From assembly GCF_000474235.1 (NCBI RefSeq), contig NZ_BATA01000006.1:1-52954 (forward strand): a stretch of 52,954 nt of DNA, written 5' to 3'. A program made the position numbers and the translations under genes. This stretch comes from Halarchaeum acidiphilum MH1-52-1 (GTDB lineage: Archaea; Halobacteriota; Halobacteria; Halobacteriales; Halobacteriaceae). Below, one piece after another: positions 19,486 through 27,884 of the stretch (position 1 is its first letter; each line of letters begins with the position of its first letter). The notes beneath the pieces were generated by a model. It worked only from the letters and a program-made list of their open reading frames with translations, ran no database searches and was not told where the DNA came from.

Positions 19486-21672
19486 TTAGAAGTAGTCGAT
19501 CGCTTCGGGGAGTTCCGTCTTCATCCCCTTGCGCTCGCGGATCTCGCCGATGATCTCGCGCTGCATGTTGTCGGAGAGGACGCGGAAGCCGGCGTTCTCC
19601 GTGTTCCACGACGCGCGCCCCTCGGTGGCGGAGCGGATGTCGCTGGAGAAGCCGATCATCTCGTCGACGGGCGCGATACCCTCGACGACCATGAGGTCAC
19701 CCTCCTGATACATGTCGTCGACGCGGCCGCGGCGTCCCTGAATCTCGCCGCTCGCCGCGCCCATGTGCTCGGTCGGAACGTCGATGCGGACGTCCTGAAT
19801 CGGCTCGAGGAGTCGGATCTCCGCGTCGATGAGCGCGTTGTGGACGGCCTGCCGAACCGCGGGGATGACCTGCGCGGGACCGCGGTGGATGGCGTCCTCG
19901 TGGAGCCGCGCGTCGTGCAGGCGGATCAGCGCGCCCTGCACCGGCTCGGCGGCGAGCGGGCCGTCGTCGAGCGCCTCCTCGAGACCCTCGATGACGAGTT
20001 CCATCGTCTCGTTGAGGTGCTGGATCCCCTTCGTGTCGTCGATGAAGACGTTCGTGTTGTGGATCTCCTCGACCTCCTGCGAGGTGTCCTTGTCCATGCC
20101 GGCCTCTTGGAGGGCCTCGCGGCGCTCCTGCTCGGGCATGTCCATCGAGACCTCGCCGAGCTTGATCTGCTCGACGATCTCCTCACCGAGCGGCTCGACC
20201 GTGATGTAGAAGCGGTTGTGCCGGTTCGGCGACCGACCCTCGACCTCGCGGGAGTCCTGCGTCGGCGCCTCGCGGTAGACGACGATCGGCTCACCGGTGT
20301 TGACCGGGATCCCCTGATTGCGCTCGATGCGCTGGGTGATGACTTCGAGGTGGAGTTCGCCCTGTCCGCTGATGAGGTGCTCGCCCGTGTCCTCGTTGAT
20401 CTCGATGCGGATCGTCGGGTCCTCCTTTGCGACCTGCTGGAGCGTCTCGATGAGCTTCGGCAGGTCGTCCATGTTCTTCGCCTCGACGGACTTCGTGATG
20501 ACCGGCTCCGAGATGTGCTCGATGGACTCGAACGGCGTCATCTCGGCGCTGGAGACGGTGGAACCCGCGATGGCGTCCTTCAGGCCGGTGACGGCGGCGA
20601 TGTTGCCGGCGGGGACGTGCTCGACCTCCTCGCGCTCACCGCCCATGTAGATCCCGACGGACTGGACGCGGTTCTTGCTCGCGGTGCCCGAGACGTAGAG
20701 GTCCTGCCCCTTCTCCAGCGTGCCGGAGAAGACGCGACCCGCGGCGATCTCGCCCGCGTGCGGATCGACACCGATGTCCGTGACCATGAGGACGACCTCG
20801 CCATCCTCGTCGACGAGACGCATGTTCTCCGCGATGTCGGAGTCGTCGTCACCGCGCCAGATGCGCGGGATACGACGGGGCTGGGCCTCGATGGGGTCCG
20901 GGAAGTGCTCGGCGACCATGTCGAGGACGACGTCCGAGAGCGGCGTGCGCTCGTGGAGTTCTTGGCGCTGGTCGTTGCGCTCGAGATCGATGATGTCGCC
21001 GAAGTCGATGCCGGTGCGCTGCATCGACGGCATCGAGACGCCCCACTTGTAGAGCGCGGAGCCGAACGCGACGGTGCCGTCCTCGACGGAGACCGTCCAG
21101 TCCTCGATGTCGTCCATCTCCTCGGTCATCCCGCGGATGAGCTCGTTGACGTCGCCGATGACGTCGAGCAGGCGCTGCTGCATCTCCTCGGGACCCTCCT
21201 GCAGTTCGCTGATGAGGCGGTCGACCTTGTTGATGAACAGCGCCGGCTTGACGCCCTCGCGGAGCGCCTGCCGGACGACGGTCTCCGTCTGGGGCATCGC
21301 GCCCTCGACGGCGTCGACCACGACGAGCGCCCCGTCGACCGCGCGCATCGCGCGCGTCACGTCGCCACCGAAGTCGACGTGGCCCGGCGTGTCGATGAGG
21401 TTGACGAGGTGGTCGTCGCCCTCGTACTCGTGGGTCATGGAGACGTTCGCGGCGTCGATGGTGATACCGCGCTCCTGCTCGTCCTCCTCGGTGTCCATCG
21501 CGAGCTGCTCGCCCGCGGTCTCGTCCGAGATCATGCCCGCACCAGCGAGCAGATTGTCGGTGAGGGTGGTCTTCCCGTGGTCGACGTGGGCGGCGATGGC
21601 GATGTTCCGGATCTGCTCCGGCTCGTCCATCAGCCGCTCACACTGTTCGACGATCTTCTTGCGTCGGCCCAT
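19486..21672 (-). CDS. fusA: Elongation factor 2 (EF-2)
   Basis: A 728-residue EF-2, the translocase GTPase. G1 is [10 protein letters not shown] (residues 27-36), G3 is DTPGHVDF, and G4 is NKVD. The diphthamide loop [15 protein letters not shown] near the C-terminus includes the modified His. The frame is open to 21789, but [20 protein letters not shown] at 21672 is the family start and has ttttca about 26 bases upstream. It is separated from rpsG by the plus-strand DUF5781 gene, so it has its own promoter. Confidence 0.98.
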   Translation of the reverse strand: MGRRKKIVEQCERLMDEPEQIRNIAIAAHVDHGKTTLTDNLLAGAGMISDETAGEQLAMDTEEDEQERGITIDAANVSMTHEYEGDDHLVNLIDTPGHVDFGGDVTRAMRAVDGALVVVDAVEGAMPQTETVVRQALREGVKPALFINKVDRLISELQEGPEEMQQRLLDVIGDVNELIRGMTEEMDDIEDWTVSVEDGTVAFGSALYKWGVSMPSMQRTGIDFGDIIDLERNDQRQELHERTPLSDVVLDMVAEHFPDPIEAQPRRIPRIWRGDDDSDIAENMRLVDEDGEVVLMVTDIGVDPHAGEIAAGRVFSGTLEKGQDLYVSGTASKNRVQSVGIYMGGEREEVEHVPAGNIAAVTGLKDAIAGSTVSSAEMTPFESIEHISEPVITKSVEAKNMDDLPKLIETLQQVAKEDPTIRIEINEDTGEHLISGQGELHLEVITQRIERNQGIPVNTGEPIVVYREAPTQDSREVEGRSPNRHNRFYITVEPLGEEIVEQIKLGEVSMDMPEQERREALQEAGMDKDTSQEVEEIHNTNVFIDDTKGIQHLNETMELVIEGLEEALDDGPLAAEPVQGALIRLHDARLHEDAIHRGPAQVIPAVRQAVHNALIDAEIRLLEPIQDVRIDVPTEHMGAASGEIQGRRGRVDDMYQEGDLMVVEGIAPVDEMIGFSSDIRSATEGRASWNTENAGFRVLSDNMQREIIGEIRERKGMKTELPEAIDYF

Positions 21673-21849
21673 TATGCTCGTGTGTACCGCCAGCGGGTTG
21701 AAAAGGGTAGTGTTTCCGTCTCCGCGCGTGAGGCGGCGACACACGGCCCGTTCCACGGCGCCGGGATGCCCCACGCCGGCCCGCCGCACGCGACGCCGCT
21801 CGCCGCGGGCGCAAGAGTCAACCCCGTCGATGTCGTGCTAACGGCACAC

Positions 21850-22620
21850 ATGGATGTACGGGTCCACGGTTCCGTCCCCGCCGGGCCGTTCCTCGGCGCG
21901 CGGGACCTCTTCGAACACCAGTACGAGGTCGAGAAACCGGTGCACGTCCGCGTCCGCGAGGACCCCGACGAGCGGACGTGGGCCGGCCACTACGACGACC
22001 GGCACGTGCTCAACATCTCGCGGCGCGCCGCGACGTCCGTGATGGCGCGCGAACTCGCGCTCCACGAGTACGCCCACATGGCCCGCTACGAGGACGAGCA
22101 CGTCTCGCACACGATGGGACTCTCCGAGGTCCTCTTCCTCGCCCTCCCCGGCCGCCGCGTCGAGCGCCACGTCCTCCGGCAGTGCGAGCAGCTCGCCAAC
22201 CACGCGAAGGACATCTACGCCGACGACATCACGCTCGACGTCGCCCCGACGGACAGGCTCCTCACCTTCCTCGAATCGCAGCTCGCCGCTGCCGTCGCCG
22301 AGCGCCCGCCCACCGAGACCGAGCCCGCGGGCGGCTACCGGCTCACCGCCGTCGCCGACCCCGAGCTGACCGCGGTGAACGCCGCGTTCGCGCTCGCCCT
22401 CCTCGAACGCCACGACGCCGTCCCCGACGACCACCGCATCTACGAGTTCGCCGACCTCGCCGACGCGGACGCCCCCGGCATCGACGTCGCGTGGTTCAAA
22501 GAGCGGTTCCGGACGCTCGCGCGCGACCCCGACGAGTCCGCCCACCGACACGCGCTCGTCGATCTCGTGCGCACGTACGTCGACGGCCACGAGACGACGA
22601 CCGGCCCGGCCGCGGACTGA
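21850..22620 (+). CDS. DUF5781-like protein with an HEXXH motif
   Basis: A 256-residue protein on the strand opposite the surrounding translation genes. It contains HEYAHMARYEDEHVSHTMG near residue 75, an HEXXH zinc-metallopeptidase signature in a helix. The family (recognised as a haloarchaeal conserved protein, probably DUF5781) is uncharacterised, so protease activity is only a suggestion. There is no signal peptide or membrane segment. The frame is open far upstream, but the ATG at 21850 gives a compact N-terminus (MDVRVHGSVPAGPFLGARDL). It diverges from fusA and converges on rpsG. Confidence 0.82.
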   Translation: MDVRVHGSVPAGPFLGARDLFEHQYEVEKPVHVRVREDPDERTWAGHYDDRHVLNISRRAATSVMARELALHEYAHMARYEDEHVSHTMGLSEVLFLALPGRRVERHVLRQCEQLANHAKDIYADDITLDVAPTDRLLTFLESQLAAAVAERPPTETEPAGGYRLTAVADPELTAVNAAFALALLERHDAVPDDHRIYEFADLADADAPGIDVAWFKERFRTLARDPDESAHRHALVDLVRTYVDGHETTTGPAAD

Positions 22621-22696
22621 CCGGCCGGTGGCATCGCTACGCGAGGTGAGAAACGAGAGAATCGAAAGGTGAAACGAGAGAGAAGCGAATTCGGAG
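22621..22696 (-). terminator. C/T-rich 3' tail after rpsG
   Basis: On the minus strand the 76 bases after the rpsG stop are rich in C and T with TTT and TCTC runs, the usual appearance of archaeal transcription stops. Similar tails follow the genes ending at 1543 and 36018. No strong hairpin is seen. Confidence 0.4.
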
Positions 22697-23308
22697 TTAG
22701 CGGGCCGCGGCGGCGACGCGTTCCTTCTCCTCCTTCTGGGAGATGGCGTACGTCTGGAGATCGTAATCGGCGGCGCCGATGAGCTGGCTCGCGAGCGCTT
22801 CGGACGCGGACGTCGGCGTCTTGAACGAGTCGGAGTGGGCGCCGTCGGCGAGGAACTTCAGCGCCTGATCGACGCGGCGCTGAGGCGCGACGTCGACGGC
22901 TTTTGGCACACTGATGCCACCGTACTTCAGGCGGACGGTCTCCTCGCGGGGCGCGGCGTTCTCGACCGCGGTGACGAGGACCTGCACCGGGTTCTCCTCG
23001 GTGCGCTCGTGAACGAGGTCGAAGGCCTCGCGGACGATCTTGAGCGCCTGCTGCTTCTTGCCCGCGTTCTGGCCGGTCTTCATCAGGCGGTTGGTGAGCC
23101 GCTCGACGATGGAGATCTGGCTCTTCTGGAACTGCTTGGAGGCGTGACGACCCATCGTGTGCGCGATGGGCGTCGCGGTGATGTAGCGCTTCGTCGACGG
23201 GTCGGCGTAACTGATCTCCGAGACGTCCCAGACGCCGAAGAGGTCGGCCTCACTCGACTCCTCGCCGCCGGCGGGCGTCTCGGGTTCGGGGGCTTCTTCC
23301 GTGGACAT
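22697..23308 (-). CDS. rpsG: Ribosomal protein uS7
   Basis: A 203-residue archaeal uS7 with an acidic N-terminal extension (about residues 1-25, typical of halophiles). Core segments are TMGRHASKQFQKSQISIVER and AVENAAPREETVRLKYGGIS. It binds 16S rRNA in the 30S head. Its ATG overlaps the rpsL stop by one base (TAATG at 23306-23310), so the two are translationally coupled. Confidence 0.98.
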   Translation of the reverse strand: MSTEEAPEPETPAGGEESSEADLFGVWDVSEISYADPSTKRYITATPIAHTMGRHASKQFQKSQISIVERLTNRLMKTGQNAGKKQQALKIVREAFDLVHERTEENPVQVLVTAVENAAPREETVRLKYGGISVPKAVDVAPQRRVDQALKFLADGAHSDSFKTPTSASEALASQLIGAADYDLQTYAISQKEEKERVAAAAR

Positions 23309-23736
23309 TATCGGACAGGCTTCTCCGCGTTACCGCGAACGAGCTCGATGAGCGAGACACCGTTGACCTTCTCGACCTTGTAGTTCACACCCGAGAGGTC
23401 ACCCATGGCGCGACCCTTCGCGCCACCGATCCCGGCGATCGTGACCTCGTCGTGCTCGTCGATGAAGGAGATGGCACCGTCACCGGGACAGAACGCGGTG
23501 ACCTGCTTGCCGTTCTTGATCAGCTGAACCCGGACGCATTTCCGGATGGCGGAGTTGGGCTGCTTGGCCTCGATCCCGACCTTCTCCAGCACGATACCGC
23601 GTCCTTGGGGCGCACCCTCGAGGGGGTCGGACTTCTCCGAAAGCCCCCGCTCCCGACGCGCGTAGTCGGAGTCGGACCACCGGTGGGTCTGGCGGTCCTT
23701 CTTGAGTTTGCGCGCGGCGTACTTGCCGTTCGGCAT
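23308..23736 (-). CDS. rpsL: Ribosomal protein uS12
   Basis: A 142-residue archaeal uS12, part of the decoding centre. It contains [20 protein letters not shown] and [20 protein letters not shown]. The ATG at 23736 is chosen over 23757 because archaeal uS12 begins [14 protein letters not shown] and the cttaagta box at 23757-23765 lies at the leaderless position. That box means rpsL-rpsG is transcribed on its own even though it sits downstream of nusA and the MscS gene. Confidence 0.98.
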   Translation of the reverse strand: MPNGKYAARKLKKDRQTHRWSDSDYARRERGLSEKSDPLEGAPQGRGIVLEKVGIEAKQPNSAIRKCVRVQLIKNGKQVTAFCPGDGAISFIDEHDEVTIAGIGGAKGRAMGDLSGVNYKVEKVNGVSLIELVRGNAEKPVR

Positions 23737-23756
23737 ACGCACGAATTCCCCGTGCA

Positions 23757-23766
23757 ACTACTTAAG
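23757..23766 (-). promoter_or_regulatory. TATA box of rpsL-rpsG
   Basis: The minus strand reads cttaagta about 26 bases before the rpsL ATG, the spacing of a leaderless haloarchaeal promoter. It explains how the ribosomal genes stay expressed after the MscS gene interrupts the cluster. Confidence 0.6.
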
Positions 23767-23793
23767 CCCGGTCTTTCGCCGACGTCCGTGTCG

Positions 23794-24678
23794 CTACGGC
23801 ACACGGGTTCCGTCGTCCACTCCATCGGACGCCGCGTCCGCGAGCGCGACACGCCCGGAGAGTTCCGTCTGACTCGGCGGATTGAGCGTCAGGTCGTGCT
23901 CGGCGTAGACGTCGGTGACGCGCCGGACGTACGCCGACCTGACGTCCGCGATCGGCGTCTCCGTCGGGTCTCCCACCCAGTAACGCGCGACGACGTCGAT
24001 GGACGACGACCCGAACCCCGACGCCCGCACGGTCGGTCCCGGGTCCGCGAGGATGCGATCGTCCGCTTCGGCCGCCTCCCGGGCCAGCCGGAGCGCCATC
24101 CCGACATCGGCGTCGTAGCGCACGCCGAACGTCTCCGAGACGCGGTAGTGCTCGCCCGCGTAGGGCGCGACCAGCGCGTTCGACGTCAGCTGCGAGTTCG
24201 GGACCGTGATCGTCTCGCCCGCCGCAGTTCGAACCCGCGTCACGCGAAAGTCGACCTTCTCGACCGTGCCCTCGGTGGCGTTCCACTGGATGTAGTCCCC
24301 GACGTGGAAGTCCGGATCGGCGACGAGGAAGACGCCGCTGACGAGGTTCCCGATGACGTCCTGTCCGGCGACCCCGAGCGCGAGCGTCGCCGCCGCGATC
24401 ACGAGCGCCGACCCTTGGAACGCCTTGCCGAACCCGGCGGCCGCCGTCGCCAGCACGATCGCGACCGCGGCGAGGCCCACCCGCGCGTAGAGGTCGGTCG
24501 CGTCCACGAGCGTCTGATTCTCCCGGTTGCGCGCCCGCACGACGCGCACGAGCGGCGGCACGACGAGGATCCGGCCGACGACGTAGACGGCGAGCGCGAT
24601 GACGACGAAGAGGACACACTGCACGAGGAGACCGTGGTACGACGCGGCCGCCGAAGCGAGTCGATCGAGGACGCTCAC
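23794..24678 (-). CDS. MscS-type mechanosensitive channel
   Basis: A 294-residue small-conductance mechanosensitive channel that releases solutes on hypo-osmotic shock. There are about three membrane segments (residues 14-38, 55-80, 88-110). The pore/beta region GVAGQDVIGNLVSGVFLVAD, DFHVGDYIQW and the MscS landmark TVPNSQLTSN follow, then a cytoplasmic alpha/beta domain. A GTG at 24678 is the likely start; another GTG at 24720 would add 14 residues. The gene lies between nusA and rpsL, inside the otherwise conserved polymerase/ribosomal cluster, and the C-terminus is a short acidic tail. Confidence 0.9.
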   Translation of the reverse strand: MSVLDRLASAAASYHGLLVQCVLFVVIALAVYVVGRILVVPPLVRVVRARNRENQTLVDATDLYARVGLAAVAIVLATAAAGFGKAFQGSALVIAAATLALGVAGQDVIGNLVSGVFLVADPDFHVGDYIQWNATEGTVEKVDFRVTRVRTAAGETITVPNSQLTSNALVAPYAGEHYRVSETFGVRYDADVGMALRLAREAAEADDRILADPGPTVRASGFGSSSIDVVARYWVGDPTETPIADVRSAYVRRVTDVYAEHDLTLNPPSQTELSGRVALADAASDGVDDGTRVP

Positions 24679-24795
24679 GCGGACACCCCCATCATACGCC
24701 GACGTGCGGCGGCGCGCCACAAGAACGTGGGGGCCCGATCGATGATCACGGGAGACGACGCCGCACCCGCCGGCGGGCGCGACGAGAGAAGCGCG

Positions 24796-25221
24796 CTACG
24801 TGAGCTGGATGTCGTCCACGTCGAAGTGGCGTTTCGCCAGCGTCTTCGCCATCTCGATGTTCCGACCCGACTCGCCGATGGCGACGCCGCGATCCTCGTG
24901 AGCGACCTCCGCGTACGCGACCGTGTCGTCGTTCTCGCTAATCGTGACGTTGTAGACGGCGGCGGGACTGAGCGCGTGTGCGACGAACCCCTCCGCGGAG
25001 GGGGCGTCCTCGACGAGTTCGACGTCGCGACCGAGGTCGCCTTCGAGGCGCTGGACGTTCTCGCCACCGCGTCCGATCGCCCGGGACATCTCGCCGGCCT
25101 TCACGACGAACACCACGCGGTCGCGCTCGTCGTCGACGACGCAGTCGACAGCGGTCGCGTCCGTGGCGTCCTCGAAGGCGGCGATGTACCGGCGCGCTTC
25201 GTCGCTGAGGGTGACCGTCAC
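24796..25221 (-). CDS. nusA: NusA-like KH-domain transcription factor
   Basis: A 141-residue archaeal NusA homologue made of two KH domains, GEMSRAIGRGGENVQRLEGD and EDRGVAIGESGRNIEMAKTL, without the bacterial N-terminal and S1 domains. It binds RNA and is thought to act in elongation or termination. The start codon is GTG at 25221, two bases after the rpoA2 stop, so it belongs to the polymerase operon. Confidence 0.96.
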   Translation of the reverse strand: MTVTLSDEARRYIAAFEDATDATAVDCVVDDERDRVVFVVKAGEMSRAIGRGGENVQRLEGDLGRDVELVEDAPSAEGFVAHALSPAAVYNVTISENDDTVAYAEVAHEDRGVAIGESGRNIEMAKTLAKRHFDVDDIQLT

Positions 25222-25223
25222 GC

Positions 25224-27884
25224 TCAGTCGCTCGTGGTACCCATGCGGAGGTCGACGTCACCGGTGCCGAGGCGGACCGGCTTCCCCACGATGACGTTCT
25301 CGATGATGCCATCGAGGTCGTCGGCCTCACCGTAGATGGCGGCGTCGAGGAGGTGGTTCACCGTCACCTCGAACGCGGCCCGCGCGAGCACGGAGTCCTT
25401 GTTCCCGGAGATACCGTGCCGACCGATGGACTGGATGGTCCCGTCGTTCGTCATGATGTCCGCGACGAGCATCAGGTGGCGGATGTTCACGTCGTCGAGA
25501 CCCTGCTCTTCGAGCGTCGTCATCGTCTCGTCGATGATGGCCTCGCGGGCCGCCTCGATGCCGAGGGTCTTGTGGACCTCGTGGATGTTGTTACACGTCG
25601 TCCGCGAGGCGTCAACGCCCTCGATCTTGAGCGTCTTCTTGAACGCCGACCCCTCGGTGTAGAGGACGAACTCCTCGCCCTGCTCGGTCTCCTCCTTGCG
25701 GATGACGACGCGGCTGATGTCCTCGATGCCCTTGAACGTGATCTCGCGCAGCTGCTCGACGAGCTGCAAGAGCTCGCGGTAGCTGGGCTCCTCGGGACCG
25801 AACTCGAGGACGGTGCCGTTCTGCCTGACCGTCACGCCGAGGTTGTCCTGAATGATGTCGGCGATCTCGCCGGCGATCTCCGTCGTGCTCTCGACGGTCG
25901 GCCACCGCTCGGCGAGGGTGTCCTCGTTGAGATCGATGGAGACGATCATGTCGGCGACGTTCGTCGAGATGTCGCCGAGCGCGAGGATCTTCGTCGCCTC
26001 GATGTTCCAGACGACCTCGTGGGCGCGCTCGCGATCCGTCGCGTACTCGTCCTCGAGGTGGACGGTCATCATCGGCGTGTCCGGGTTCTTCCGGGCGTCC
26101 ACGAGCTCGATGAGCCGCGGGAGGCCCTGCGTGACGTCGATCTCCGCGACGCCCGCGTAGTGGAAGGTGTTCATCGTGTTGTGCGTCACGACGCCCTGCG
26201 CGGTCGTGAACGTCTCCAATCCGGCGACCGAGAAGTCGTAGACGTACTCGTGGTCGGGCTCGACGGCCTCGATGGATTCGATGCGCTCCCAGACGACGTC
26301 GCCCTCGACCGCGCGTTCGAGCGCGTCGAGCTCCGGCGGCCGCTCATCGGCCGTCGACGCGATCTTGTCGACGAGTCGGGCGAGTCGAGTTCGACCGATC
26401 CGCTGACGCTTCGTCGCGCTGTTCACCTGACGGGCAGGGATTCCGGCCGCGGACGCGGCGTCGGCGAGCGCGTCGCCGAAGTTCGGAATCTGATCGGTCG
26501 CGTCCGGCCCGTCGGCCTCGACGGAGTCCGCGAGTTCGGCGAGTGCGTCACCGCGTTCGCCGGGGACGTCGAGTGCCGCATCGGCGGCCGGGACGCACTT
26601 CTTCGGGACGCGAAGCGTCCGGGAGCCGTCCTGTTCTCCCAGCGTTCCGTAGACGCCGAGGCGCGCGAACAGGAGTGCGACGCCCTCGGTGAGGCGTTCA
26701 CTCGTCGAGCTCGTTCGAATCGCGTTCCGGCCGACGTTCCCGTCGCCACCCACGTAGCCCGCGAGAATCCCGCGGACGAACGCGTCAGGCGCACCGAACG
26801 CGAACCCGGGAACGACCTTCTGGCCGTCCTCGACGCACGTCTCGCGGAGGAAGTCCGCGAGCACGGTGCCGTTGACGCGGATATCGTAGCCGGTAGCGAA
26901 CCCACTCGTGTTCTCGTACTCGTTCACCGAGAGGTCGAAGCGCTCTGCGAACGCGCGAACGCGTTCTTGGAACGCGGTGTCCACGTTCGAGACCGAGACG
27001 TAGCCATCGGCGTGTGACCCCTCTGCGAGCCACGCGCCGACGAAGAAGCCGGTCCCTTCATCGAGCGGGAACTGCTCTGGGAGCCCGACCGTACCACCGA
27101 CCGGGTACGCCGTCTCCTCGGCGAGATCACCGCGGTCGAGAGCCGCACGCTTGTTCGCGACCTGCTCGTCGCTCGCGGGGAACGACGCCGCACCGCCGTC
27201 GGTGAGCGCGGACGTGAACCAGTAGTCCTCGCTGGAAAGGTGTTCGCGGAGGTCGACGTACTCCGGCGCGTCCGTGGCGCCCAAGTCTTTGACGACCGGG
27301 AGCCAGTCACCGGTATCGAGGTCATCGCCCGAGACCGGCACGACGTCGTTGTCACGTCGTGTGACGAACGAGTGTGCGCGCGTCGCGCGGATCGTCCGCC
27401 CGGATTCGAGCGTGAACGCGAGGAGGTCGTCCGGCGTGTCGTGGCGGCTGACTTCCTCGACTGATTTCCACTCGACACCCTCGTCGGCGCGAAGGCTCGG
27501 CACCTCGAGGTCGTCTGGTGCGAGCGCGACCTCGTGGTCGTCGAGCGTGCGGGACTCCCGAGTCGCGAGCACGTCGTCGACGAGTTCGCCGATCTCGACG
27601 ACGTCCGTCTCGCCGCGCCGGCGAACGAGCACGCGCTCGTCGTGCGGGACGCTCATCTGCGTTCCCGGCTCACCGATGGACTGCGCGCTCACGGTGCCGA
27701 CGGGGTCGAGCGGATCGACCCGCGAACTCGTGTACTGGGCCTCGACGGCCTTCGCGATGTAGTTGGCGTTCTGCGTATCGACGCCGTCGCGGGCCTCGAT
27801 GGTGTCGTACACGTCCTCCTTGAGCCGGCGCGGGAGGTCCGTGTCCTCCACGACGGCTTCGATGTCGTCTGTGATCTCGGTCAT
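25224..27884 (-). CDS. rpoA2: RNA polymerase subunit A'' with an intein
   Basis: An 886-codon gene for the C-terminal part of the largest polymerase subunit. The extein is 394 residues (residues 1-77 and 570-886), normal for haloarchaea, and an intein of 492 residues interrupts it after SIGEPGTQM; the extein resumes with [12 protein letters not shown]. This is the conserved segment near the trigger loop of the active site, so splicing is required for a working enzyme. The ATG follows the rpoA1 stop without a gap (27884/27885) and nusA follows after two bases. Confidence 0.97.
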   Translation of the reverse strand: MTEITDDIEAVVEDTDLPRRLKEDVYDTIEARDGVDTQNANYIAKAVEAQYTSSRVDPLDPVGTVSAQSIGEPGTQMSVPHDERVLVRRRGETDVVEIGELVDDVLATRESRTLDDHEVALAPDDLEVPSLRADEGVEWKSVEEVSRHDTPDDLLAFTLESGRTIRATRAHSFVTRRDNDVVPVSGDDLDTGDWLPVVKDLGATDAPEYVDLREHLSSEDYWFTSALTDGGAASFPASDEQVANKRAALDRGDLAEETAYPVGGTVGLPEQFPLDEGTGFFVGAWLAEGSHADGYVSVSNVDTAFQERVRAFAERFDLSVNEYENTSGFATGYDIRVNGTVLADFLRETCVEDGQKVVPGFAFGAPDAFVRGILAGYVGGDGNVGRNAIRTSSTSERLTEGVALLFARLGVYGTLGEQDGSRTLRVPKKCVPAADAALDVPGERGDALAELADSVEADGPDATDQIPNFGDALADAASAAGIPARQVNSATKRQRIGRTRLARLVDKIASTADERPPELDALERAVEGDVVWERIESIEAVEPDHEYVYDFSVAGLETFTTAQGVVTHNTMNTFHYAGVAEIDVTQGLPRLIELVDARKNPDTPMMTVHLEDEYATDRERAHEVVWNIEATKILALGDISTNVADMIVSIDLNEDTLAERWPTVESTTEIAGEIADIIQDNLGVTVRQNGTVLEFGPEEPSYRELLQLVEQLREITFKGIEDISRVVIRKEETEQGEEFVLYTEGSAFKKTLKIEGVDASRTTCNNIHEVHKTLGIEAAREAIIDETMTTLEEQGLDDVNIRHLMLVADIMTNDGTIQSIGRHGISGNKDSVLARAAFEVTVNHLLDAAIYGEADDLDGIIENVIVGKPVRLGTGDVDLRMGTTSD
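26178..27653 (-). mobile_element. Intein with LAGLIDADG-type homing endonuclease in rpoA2
   Basis: The 492-residue intein begins with Ser ([20 protein letters not shown]) and ends GVVTHN; the next extein residue is Thr. Splicing block B is TRAHSFVTR and block F is [14 protein letters not shown], with His-Asn at the end, so all canonical splicing residues are present. Endonuclease blocks are [13 protein letters not shown] and [13 protein letters not shown], the two LAGLIDADG helices, which appear intact. Related A'' inteins are known from other archaea at this kind of site. Splicing and homing activity are inferred. Confidence 0.95.
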
